DNA of 10,905 nt from the NCBI GenBank assembly GCA_937967535.1, contig CALCMV010000211.1, positions 1-10,905 on the forward strand, read 5' to 3'. This stretch comes from an uncultured Saprospiraceae bacterium (GTDB taxonomy: Bacteria > Bacteroidota > Bacteroidia > Chitinophagales > Saprospiraceae). This document shows, one piece after another, positions 1-5,566 of this stretch; the first letter of the stretch is position 1; each line of letters starts with the position of its first letter. A program made the position numbers and the translations under genes. The notes beneath the pieces are model-generated. The model saw only the letters and a list, made by a program, of their open reading frames with translations, was not told where the DNA came from and did no database searches.

Positions 1-10
1 AATTGAAAAC

Positions 11-89
11 TGCCACAAAGACACGAAGACACAAAGTATAAATTGCTGATAAGCATGAAAATTCTTTGTGCCTTTGTGTCTTTGTGGCA
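11..89. repeat. Foldback repeat, 26 bp arms with 27 nt loop
   Basis: The left arm (11-36) and the reverse complement of the right arm (64-89) agree at 24 of 26 positions. The arms are built from the periodic motif CACAAAGACAC/CACAAAG, and the loop is 37-63. It lies about 340 bp upstream of the first gene. It could be a short dispersed foldback or a stem-loop in a transcript reading from the left. Any apparent reading frame starting inside the right arm is a by-product of the repeat. The palindrome is directly visible; its role is unknown. Confidence 0.75.
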
Positions 90-171
90 AAATTAAAGAT
101 GTGCAGTAGTATGTGTTTTGGCTTTTCATATCTGATTGCCCCTAATATTTTACACACTCTTCAGATTTTCG

Positions 172-237
172 TTTATGCAAATACCAAATCAATGCGAATA
201 ACACATATTTTTTCTTTCGGTAAATGCCAAATTAACC
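172..237 (-). repeat. Two degenerate copies of a dispersed 43-44 bp tandem repeat, reverse orientation
   Basis: Read on the minus strand, 237 down to about 195 gives GTTAATTTGGCATTTACCGA, then an A-rich stretch, then TATTCGC. The next unit begins CGCATTGATTTGG and runs to about 172. The TTTGG cores lie 43 bp apart. This matches the cleaner pair at 3706-3776 (GTTAATTTGGTATTTACCGA, period 44), including the A-rich spacer ending near TTATTCGCG. The copy nearest 172 is the most degraded. No coding frame explains the similarity. Function is unknown. Confidence 0.6.
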
Positions 238-433
238 AGTCTCCAATCCACCAATCACCAACATTTGTCATCTAGCAAACAAAATTCCTGCTCCATTCAA
301 AACACAATTTCAAGCCTTTATGCGTTTAATTTGCACAAGACAAATATTCTTGTTTGCAAGATAAATACAGACAATTAATCTGTATATATTTTCTCATTAG
401 GCTTCAGAATAAGTCTATCAAAAACGAATAAAG

Positions 434-1384
434 ATGCGAAACACAATCATTCTCCCCATAACGATATTCATATTGTCGGCATTCTCTGTTGCCGCACAAA
501 AAGACCAAGCAATTGAACTCGGACATGTTGATTGGTTACGGGATTATGACACCGCTTTAGCACAATCAGAAAAAGAAGGCAAACCGATTTTAATTCTATT
601 TCAGGAAGTTCCCGGCTGTTCGACTTCGCAGGGCTACGGCAAGCGGCTACTGACCAACGGTATGTTGGTAGATGTCATTGAAAATGAGTTTGTTCCATTG
701 GCGATATACAACAATAGAGGCGGAGCAGACAAAGCCATTTTGGACAAGTACAAAGAACCCACATGGAACAATCCCGTAGTACGAATAGTAGATGAAAAAG
801 GGAAGAATATTGTACCTCGATTAGCACGCGATTATTCCGAAAACGGACTGGTCAATACCATGACAGATGCCCTCCGTAAGCAAGACAAAGAAATACCTGC
901 TTATCTGGATTTATTACAACAAGAATATGCCGACAACCAACCGACTGAACGCCATTATAAAATGTATTGCTTTTGGAGTGGAGAAGCGCATTTCGGCGGA
1001 AAAGAAGGCGTGGTAAGCACCGAACCCGGATTTATGGGTGGGCATGAAGTCGTCAAAGTCAACTACGACCCTTCGGTACTTTCTCAAAAAGAATTGGACC
1101 GATTTGCTCAAAAAGGGAACAGCACATTCATCGAAAAATCCAGTTTCCGATTGGATAGAGATGAACAATATTACCTGAAAAAATCACCATATCGCTTCCT
1201 GCCTCTGACGGATATTCAACGAACAAAAATCAATCATGCCATAGCAACACGCAAAGACCCTTCGGTTTATTTGAGTCCCACGCAAAAGGAATGGCTACAA
1301 TCAATCCTACAAGAAAACAAACAAAGTTTACCACTAGTGTACAACCAAGATTGGAAGAGTGCTTGGTGGGAAATGGGCAATTAA
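434..1384 (+). CDS. Exported thioredoxin-like VPGC protein with shortened MsrA-like C-terminal domain
   Basis: This is a 316-residue protein with an N-terminal signal peptide (hydrophobic residues 5-19, likely cut near Ala20/Ala21), so probably periplasmic. Residues about 32-150 look thioredoxin-like: a helix, the strand KPILILFQE, then VPGC with Cys62, as in the VPGU/VPGC thioredoxin-like (seleno)proteins. Here the codon is TGT, so it is the cysteine form. Residues about 176-275 resemble peptide-methionine sulfoxide reductase A: CFWSGE (Cys179 at the MsrA catalytic cysteine position), GVVSTEPGFMGG, HEVVKVNYDPSV (His204-Glu205, possible counterpart of the MsrA catalytic Glu), and QYYLKKSPY, like the MsrA end QQYLHKNPY. 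The MsrA part is about 100 residues rather than about 150, lacking the central HGTQYRS-type segment. Cys62 and Cys179 are the only cysteines, which suggests an exchange between the domains. A thiol-based repair or relay role is inference. The gene stands alone; the stop is TAA. Confidence 0.7.
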   Translation: MRNTIILPITIFILSAFSVAAQKDQAIELGHVDWLRDYDTALAQSEKEGKPILILFQEVPGCSTSQGYGKRLLTNGMLVDVIENEFVPLAIYNNRGGADKAILDKYKEPTWNNPVVRIVDEKGKNIVPRLARDYSENGLVNTMTDALRKQDKEIPAYLDLLQQEYADNQPTERHYKMYCFWSGEAHFGGKEGVVSTEPGFMGGHEVVKVNYDPSVLSQKELDRFAQKGNSTFIEKSSFRLDRDEQYYLKKSPYRFLPLTDIQRTKINHAIATRKDPSVYLSPTQKEWLQSILQENKQSLPLVYNQDWKSAWWEMGN

Positions 1385-1440
1385 TATGCGCTTAGTGACA
1401 TTAGTATTTACATTCTTAATTCTTGCGCGTTTTTAGCAAA

Positions 1441-1684
1441 AGATGAGTAAATGAGTAAATTTGAAATGAAATAATGTTTTAGAGCATGTTTAAATTTTTT
1501 CAAACTGATAATCAACAGTTTATGGTTTTGGCGAGACATCAAATAGGGAGTTTATCGGGATAAATGACCGATTTGATGTGAAGCCAAGTTCATAAAATGT
1601 TGGTTATCAGGCAGAAAAAATTTAAACATGCTCTTAATGAATCAATAAACTCAAGCGTAAAAACATTTACTCATTTTATCATCT
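1441..1684. repeat. Outer inverted repeat enclosing the first foldback element
   Basis: Positions 1441-1460 (AGATGAGTAAATGAGTAAAT) and the reverse complement of 1665-1684 agree at 18 of 20 positions. They sit 21 bp outside the left edge and 31 bp outside the right edge of the foldback at 1482-1633. The foldback therefore lies in the loop of a second, unrelated palindrome. The right arm belongs to a motif that recurs at 2184-2210. Confidence 0.6.
1482..1633. mobile_element. Foldback/MITE-like element, 152 bp, 20 bp perfect terminal inverted repeats
   Basis: The element begins GAGCATGTTTAAATTTTTTC and ends with the exact reverse complement of those 20 bases. The two 76-base halves align without gaps at about 60 of 76 positions by hand count, so the whole element can fold into one hairpin. 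It is flanked on both sides by TTA (1479-1481 and 1634-1636), consistent with a 3 bp target duplication. A GAG-type end with a TNA duplication resembles the IS1031 group of the IS5 family, but no transposase is present and the assignment is tentative. It encodes no protein. A structured RNA or a strong intergenic hairpin is the alternative. Confidence 0.6.
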
Positions 1685-1710
1685 ACTCATTATGGTATGG
1701 TTTTGCCATC

Positions 1711-1770
1711 TTAGGGAACTAGGAAATTATGTATTCGTCAGTCTAATTACCTAATTTCCCAGTTACCTAA
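1711..1770. repeat. Small foldback, 19 bp arms with 22 nt loop
   Basis: The left arm 1711-1729 (TTAGGGAACTAGGAAATTA) and the reverse complement of the right arm 1752-1770 agree at 17 of 19 positions. It lies in the non-coding block between the two larger foldbacks. There is no T tract directly after the stem, so it is not a standard terminator. Confidence 0.6.
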
Positions 1771-1859
1771 TGTCCAATTTAAAAGAAACACTCAAAAAAA
1801 TGAAGAAATTTATTTTGCAATGTGTTAAGTGCGAACTTTTTTCCCGCCCAAAACGTATT

Positions 1860-2027
1860 CTTAGTAACGAGCAAATAATAAATTCTGCATTTCGACGAAC
1901 TTATTTTGTGTTTAGTTTTCTTCTTGGAAACGGGCGTTTATCTGGATAAATAACTGTTTTCAAGGGGAAAAATAAGGACAAAAGAAGCCGTCCAAATGCG
2001 GGAGTTATTATTTACTCGTTACTAAGC
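1860..2027. mobile_element. Second foldback/MITE-like element, 160-168 bp
   Basis: The ends read CTTAGTAACGAG on the left and its reverse complement CTCGTTACTAAG on the right. The two 84-base halves align without gaps at about 63 of 84 positions, best at the outer 22 bases. If the element proper starts at GTAACGAG (1864) and ends at CTCGTTAC (2023), it is flanked by TA on both sides, compatible with a TA target duplication as in IS630 or the IS427 group. It has no transposase and no coding capacity. The termini differ from those of the element at 1482-1633, yet the centre is nearly the same. The mobile interpretation is inference; the palindrome is directly visible. Confidence 0.55.
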
Positions 2028-2225
2028 ATTAGTCATCCAAAATCCTTTTAATTATGCGTGTCCTCATCACATACCACCTTTAGCTTTCGCCGCTACAACC
2101 TGTAGTGACAGGCGATTCATTTCTCTTTTTTTATCAATTAAAAATATGTGTAGTTGCATGATTATAAATGTGTAATGACAGGTCATTTACTCATTTATTC
2201 ATCTACTCATTTACTTATTCCAGTC

Positions 2226-3653
2226 ATGGCAAAATTAAAAATACGAGGCAAAGACCTCGAAAAATTAGGCTATCCACGCGGTAGCAAGGTAGCGAGTTTG
2301 GCTATCAATGTGATGATGAGACACTATAAGAAAAACAACAAAGGTTTCGTCCTCAATCTCCTTGAAAACATCGCAAAAACACCCGAAGATTACGAAGGCG
2401 ATGTCATTTTGCGACAAATTGCGAGGGAATTTATGGAGCCGGAAGAAATTGAGATTGAAATGCTCAATGAAGGCGCAGAAATTCCCCTCAAGCACCCCAC
2501 ACAAATCGCCGAATATAAGACCTACGGCAGCAAACACATCGCCCAAAATGCCAAACAACAAATGGATGTAGCGATGCGCTTGCCTATCGTACAGGCAGGT
2601 GCGCTGATGGCAGATGCACATGCGGGCTATGGCTTGCCGATTGGTGGCGTATTGGCGGTAGAAAATGCGGTGATTCCTTATGGCGTGGGCATGGATATTG
2701 GTTGTCGGATGTGCTTGAGCATTTACGATATGCCGGCAGAATATATCCGACACAATCGCCACCAACTGACGATGGATTTGAAGGAAAATACACGCTTTGG
2801 TCAGCGAGATTTTGATAAAACAAATCCACCTGAAATACTTGACCGACAGGAGTTTAGAGAAATACCAAGGGTCAAAAAATTGAAGGATAAAGCCTACCGT
2901 CAGTTTGGCAGTTCGGGGTCGGGCAATCACTTTGTAGAGTTTGGTGTGGTGGAGATTACCGAGCCGGATAATGGCTTGGGATTGGAGACAAAATCGTATC
3001 TGGCACTACTCTCTCATTCCGGGTCGCGGGGTTTCGGGGCAAGTATCGCGCAGACCTATACAAGCATTGCAAAAGAGCAATGCCGACTGCCGCGTGAGGC
3101 GCAGCATTTGGCATGGTTGAGCCTTGATACAGAGGCGGGAATGGAGTATTGGCTGGCAATGAATCTGGCAGGAGATTATGCTTCGGCATGCCACCACGAA
3201 ATTCACCGCAAATTGTCGGTAGCATTGGGCGACGAACCGATTGCGAGGGTCGAAAATCACCACAATTTTGCATGGAAAGAACTGCTGCCTGATGGCAAAG
3301 AAGTCATTGTACATCGCAAGGGTGCAACACCCGCCGGCAAGGGCATACTTGGTGTGATTCCGGGTTCGATGACGGCTCCGGGATTTATCGTGCGGGGTAG
3401 GGGTGAGGCAGTGTCGCTCAATTCGGCTTCGCATGGTGCAGGTCGGCAGATGTCGCGCACGAAGGCAAAAGCCTCATTTACAGGTAAAAACATGAAGGAA
3501 GCCCTCCGCAAATCAGGCGTGAAACTCATCGGCGGCGGTATTGATGAAATTCCAATGGCATACAAAGACATTCATCAGGTGATGGCTGCACAGACGGATT
3601 TGGTGGATGTGTTGGGAACGTTTCAACCGAAAATTGTCAGAATGGATAGATAA
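2226..3653 (+). CDS. rtcB: RtcB-family RNA ligase (GTP- and Mn-dependent RNA 3'-phosphate ligase)
   Basis: This is a 475-residue cytoplasmic protein, complete for the bacterial RtcB family. RtcB joins RNA 2',3'-cyclic or 3'-phosphate ends to 5'-OH ends through a guanylylated histidine, acting in RNA repair or tRNA splicing. All metal and catalytic motifs are present: DAHxGYGLPIGGV (Asp130, His132), GMDIGCRM (Cys160), GSGNHF (Asn234, His235), SHSGSRG (His264), NHHN (His345/His346), HRKGATPAGKG (His363, the expected guanylylated residue) and SHGAGR (His403). The ATG at 2226 is chosen because MAKLKIRGKDLEKLGYPRG is the usual start of this subfamily. An in-frame ATG 24 codons upstream (2154) would translate repeat DNA. 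No archease or prfH partner is visible. The gene is convergent with gldJ. Its role in this organism (tRNA, rRNA or stress repair) cannot be told from the window. Confidence 0.95.
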   Translation: MAKLKIRGKDLEKLGYPRGSKVASLAINVMMRHYKKNNKGFVLNLLENIAKTPEDYEGDVILRQIAREFMEPEEIEIEMLNEGAEIPLKHPTQIAEYKTYGSKHIAQNAKQQMDVAMRLPIVQAGALMADAHAGYGLPIGGVLAVENAVIPYGVGMDIGCRMCLSIYDMPAEYIRHNRHQLTMDLKENTRFGQRDFDKTNPPEILDRQEFREIPRVKKLKDKAYRQFGSSGSGNHFVEFGVVEITEPDNGLGLETKSYLALLSHSGSRGFGASIAQTYTSIAKEQCRLPREAQHLAWLSLDTEAGMEYWLAMNLAGDYASACHHEIHRKLSVALGDEPIARVENHHNFAWKELLPDGKEVIVHRKGATPAGKGILGVIPGSMTAPGFIVRGRGEAVSLNSASHGAGRQMSRTKAKASFTGKNMKEALRKSGVKLIGGGIDEIPMAYKDIHQVMAAQTDLVDVLGTFQPKIVRMDR

Positions 3654-3654
3654 T

Positions 3655-3690
3655 ATTTGTGGGGACAAGGCATGCCTTGTCCCTACAAAT
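3655..3690. repeat. 36 bp near-perfect palindrome directly after rtcB
   Basis: The 36 bases from 3655 form a palindrome with a single mismatched pair (ATTTGTGGGGACAAGG against its mirror), centred on GCATGC. It starts two bases after the rtcB stop codon. There is no T tract immediately after the stem, so it is not a classic intrinsic terminator, but it would make a very stable 3' hairpin. Such GC-rich palindromes are typical of REP-like dispersed repeats; whether this one is dispersed cannot be seen here. Confidence 0.7.
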
Positions 3691-3705
3691 TTAGTATAGA
3701 GAAGA

Positions 3706-3776
3706 TTCGCGTTAATTTGGTATTTACCGAAACAAAAAACACGTATTATTTCGCGTTAATTTGGTATTTACCGAAA
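3706..3776 (+). repeat. Tandem repeat, two 27 bp copies with 44 bp period
   Basis: Copies at 3706-3732 and 3750-3776 are identical (TTCGCGTTAATTTGGTATTT followed by ACCGAAA). The 17 bp between them (an A-rich run, then CACGTATTA) is partly echoed after the second copy, where the next unit decays at AATGCGG. Related, more diverged units lie in reverse orientation at 172-237. Only two copies exist, and the intervening sequence is itself related to the flank, so it is not a CRISPR array. It lies between the convergent 3' ends of rtcB and gldJ. Confidence 0.75.
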
Positions 3777-3828
3777 TAAAAAAACTACTCTAATGCGGAC
3801 ACGGGCTGGAAGCACCGTGCTACGTAAA

Positions 3829-3858
3829 AAAAGCCTTTTCCATACGGAAAAGGCTTTT
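3829..3858. terminator. Bidirectional intrinsic terminator between rtcB and gldJ
   Basis: A perfect 13 bp stem (AAAAGCCTTTTCC, loop ATAC, GGAAAAGGCTTTT) has T runs on both strands: TTTT then TATATTTT on the plus strand and TTTTTTT on the minus strand. It serves gldJ, which ends at 3912 on the minus strand, and could also stop read-through from rtcB. This is the clearest terminator in the window. Confidence 0.85.
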
Positions 3859-3860
3859 AT

Positions 3861-3909
3861 ATTTTGCGAAGCAAAATCAATAATTAATTACTGATTAGCA
3901 GTCATTAAT
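3861..3909 (-). other. Two extra hairpins in the gldJ 3' untranslated region
   Basis: Reading from the gldJ stop toward the terminator there are two hairpins. The first is 3883-3909 (ATTAAT, one mismatch, ACTG, 5 nt loop, CAGT, mismatch, ATTAAT). The second is 3861-3877 (ATTTTGC, GAA loop, GCAAAAT). With the terminator they make three stems in series. The second belongs to a TGC-nnn-GCA hairpin type seen also at 5509-5529. A role in mRNA 3' end stability is possible but unproven. Confidence 0.5.
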
Positions 3910-3911
3910 CA

Positions 3912-5420
3912 TTAATATTTACGTTTCTTTTTCTTCTGAAAACGTTTTGGGAATTGATGCCCACCTGTTTCTTCATTGCCTTGCGGACCACCTACGCGGG
4001 TCATCGCACAACGGAAACCGAGTGTTTTGGAAGAACGGTCTTCGTCGAGGAAACGACGATTGCCCGGAGCCATATAGTAGGCACGGTCTGCCCACGAACC
4101 ACCCTTGATGACACGCGCTTTGTCACTGATGAGGGTAGAGACACCGTAGTTGTAGAATACTTCTGATTCTTTGTCACCATCCAAGTAATCAACTACGTTG
4201 GCGCGGCGATAGTTGAGTCGCTCTGCTACTTGCTCGTCGCGGATAGGCTCATAACGGATGCGTCCGAGACTGTCTTTTTCGACAGGCTTGCCTTCTTCAT
4301 CCAATACTTTTTGTTGGAAGATATGACCACGGAATGGGTTGAGGTCGTGATTTTCAGAATCTTCGAGTGCTACACTGGTCAAAGGACGATAGACATCCAA
4401 AACCCATTCACTGACATTGCCGCCCATATTGAATAAGCCGAAATCATTGGGCATATAGGAGCGCACAGGCGCAGTGATGTGAGCATTATCATTGAGTTTG
4501 CCAGCCATACCCATGTAGTCACCGCGACCACGTTTGAAGTTGGCAAGCATCTCGCCTTGATATTTGCCGCGACGCTGATAGCGCATACTCGTACCATCCC
4601 AGGGGTAGAGTCGGCGGTCGGAGATACGCTCGTCTTTCAGGGCTTGTTTGCCTTGTAGTGCAACGGCTGCATACTCCCATTCAGCTTCGGTAGGCAAGCG
4701 ATACGATGGCACAAGAATACCATCCTCAAAACGCACAGGACGCTCGCCGCCGGTACGCCAATCTTTCATACCACCTTTGTTGCCTACTGCGCCTTCGTAT
4801 TGACCGACAAGGTAGGCTTCTGTATTAAAGTTGTCTTCATCTTTTTGCTCGGCATTGGGCGCGAGAATACCTTTACGGATGAGCAACATTTCGTTGACGC
4901 GGTCGGTACGCCATTTGGCGTAGTCATTGGCTTGCAACCAAGTGACACCGACTACGGGATAAGAGTTGTAAGAGGGGTGGCGGAAGTAAGTCTCGACAAA
5001 AGGCTCATTGAAAGCCAACTCTTCGCGCCATACGAGGGTATCGGGCAGTGATTTGAGCAATACCTCCGGGTACGACTCGTTAAATATACGCTGCAACCAC
5101 CACATATACTCGCGGTAGTCAATATTGGCAACCTCTGTTTCGTCCATATAAAAGGAAGAGACGGTGACACGACGCGGAATGTTGTTGTACCGATACATCA
5201 CGTCTTGGTCTACTATACCCATTGTAAATGTACCGCCTTCGACGAGTACAAGGTTGGGACCTTCTGTTTGTCCCTGATATTCCAACTTCTCAAAACCGCC
5301 CCATTCGGTGTCATTATAATTCCAACCGGTAGTTTCGGAAGTCTCTTTCGCTTTTTTACAAGAATCAAAAACCAGTAGTGCCAGCACCGCAAATGCTGCT
5401 ACTTTAAGAAATTGTTTCAT
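3912..5420 (-). CDS. gldJ: GldJ-type gliding motility / T9SS lipoprotein with FGE-sulfatase fold
   Basis: This is a 502-residue outer-membrane lipoprotein. A short signal peptide (MKQFLKVAAFAVLALLVFDSC) puts the lipidated cysteine at residue 21. The rest is a formylglycine-generating-enzyme (SUMF1) fold: LVEGGTFTMG (59-68), RLPTEAEWEYAA (241-252), NMGGNVSEWV (331-340), RVIKGGSWAD (436-445) and LGFRC (467-471). An insertion at about 341-430 and a very basic tail (KRFQKKKKRKY) fit GldJ better than GldK, as do the porP and porU neighbours and the absence of gldLMN. In F. johnsoniae GldJ is needed for gliding and T9SS and stabilises GldK; the extreme C-terminus matters for gliding. It is a structural member of the FGE family rather than an enzyme. 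The start at 5420 gives a lipoprotein signal at once; an in-frame ATG at 5456 adds 12 unlikely residues. It is probably cotranscribed with porP, 144 bp upstream. Confidence 0.85.
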   Translation of the reverse strand: MKQFLKVAAFAVLALLVFDSCKKAKETSETTGWNYNDTEWGGFEKLEYQGQTEGPNLVLVEGGTFTMGIVDQDVMYRYNNIPRRVTVSSFYMDETEVANIDYREYMWWLQRIFNESYPEVLLKSLPDTLVWREELAFNEPFVETYFRHPSYNSYPVVGVTWLQANDYAKWRTDRVNEMLLIRKGILAPNAEQKDEDNFNTEAYLVGQYEGAVGNKGGMKDWRTGGERPVRFEDGILVPSYRLPTEAEWEYAAVALQGKQALKDERISDRRLYPWDGTSMRYQRRGKYQGEMLANFKRGRGDYMGMAGKLNDNAHITAPVRSYMPNDFGLFNMGGNVSEWVLDVYRPLTSVALEDSENHDLNPFRGHIFQQKVLDEEGKPVEKDSLGRIRYEPIRDEQVAERLNYRRANVVDYLDGDKESEVFYNYGVSTLISDKARVIKGGSWADRAYYMAPGNRRFLDEDRSSKTLGFRCAMTRVGGPQGNEETGGHQFPKRFQKKKKRKY

Positions 5421-5467
5421 AAAACTAATTATATATTTTATATTTGAAAATGGCAAATCTTATTAAT

Positions 5468-5566
5468 AATGGTTAATGGTTAACGATTAATGGTTAATAT
5501 TTTTTATTGATTTTTGCTACGCAAAAATCTCTCTTTAATTAAATTAATCGTTAATTATTAATCATT
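5468..5566. repeat. Nested foldback between porP and gldJ
   Basis: The outer arms 5468-5491 and 5543-5566 (both containing TTAACGATTAAT) agree at 21 of 24 positions. They enclose a perfect inner hairpin at 5509-5529 (GATTTTTGC, TAC loop, GCAAAAATC). The right outer arm overlaps the porP stop codon. At the three outer mismatches the plus strand has G opposite T, so an RNA copy of the plus strand would keep G-U pairs. There is no long T run, so full termination is not expected; partial attenuation or processing between porP and gldJ is possible. Confidence 0.6.

Larger units (their letters stand above)
1..433. other. Gene-free region upstream of the thioredoxin/MsrA-like gene
   Basis: No credible gene is seen here. 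A 69-codon open frame at 66-275 has a composition dictated by repeats and no family resemblance. Besides the two repeat features, 366-384 forms a small hairpin (TACAGA, 7 nt, TCTGTA) about 50 bp before the first gene, followed by the T-rich stretch TATATATTTTC. That hairpin could be part of the promoter or leader of the gene at 434, but no TAnnTTTG box with a correctly spaced TTG was found. Confidence 0.6.
1664..2210 (+). repeat. 27 bp direct repeat flanking the second foldback (1664-1690 and 2184-2210)
   Basis: Both copies read CATTTACTCATTT, two variable bases, then TCATCTACTCAT, agreeing at 25 of 27 positions. An inverted relative lies at 1441-1460. The second copy sits just before the rtcB start and creates a short open frame upstream of the true rtcB ATG. 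The feature spans from the first copy to the second. Confidence 0.6.
1385..2225. other. Repeat-dense gene-free region between the redox gene and rtcB
   Basis: About 840 bp hold no credible gene. The content is nearly all inverted or direct repeats: an outer inverted repeat (1441-1460 with 1665-1684), a foldback element (1482-1633), a small palindrome (1711-1770), a second foldback (1860-2027), and a 27 bp direct repeat (1664-1690 and 2184-2210). A short imperfect repeat around TGTAGTGACAGG (near 2101) and TGTAATGACAGG (near 2170) adds to this. A 49-codon frame from 1800 begins plausibly (MKKFILQ) but runs straight into the second foldback and is not believed. The rtcB promoter must lie in or after this block; no convincing box was found. 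Confidence 0.65.

Noticed and set aside
66..275. 69-codon open frame on the plus strand
   Set aside because: Its start lies in the foldback arm and its body covers the degenerate 43 bp repeats; it has no recognisable protein features.
617..619. Selenocysteine at the VPGx position of the thioredoxin-like protein
   Set aside because: The codon is TGT, plain cysteine, so no UGA recoding is needed and no SECIS-like element is required.
1800..1949. Small protein starting MKKFILQ
   Set aside because: Two thirds of it is foldback element sequence and it ends at the hairpin apex; no supporting promoter or homology is visible.
2154..2225. In-frame N-terminal extension of RtcB
   Set aside because: These 24 codons are made of the CATTTACTCATTT-type repeat, while the protein from 2226 begins exactly as expected for the family.
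1385..2225. Decayed gene (pseudogene) between the redox gene and rtcB
   Set aside because: No stretch in any frame resembles a protein; the content is accounted for by repeats.
3706..3776. CRISPR-like repeat pair (27 bp repeats, 17 bp spacer)
   Set aside because: Only two copies; the spacer is short, A-rich and echoed after the second repeat, and there are no cas genes. It is an ordinary tandem repeat.
3912..5420. Active formylglycine-generating enzyme or GldK
   Set aside because: The T9SS neighbours, GldJ-like insertion and basic tail, and the absence of adjacent gldL/gldM/gldN, favour GldJ, a structural lipoprotein of the same fold.
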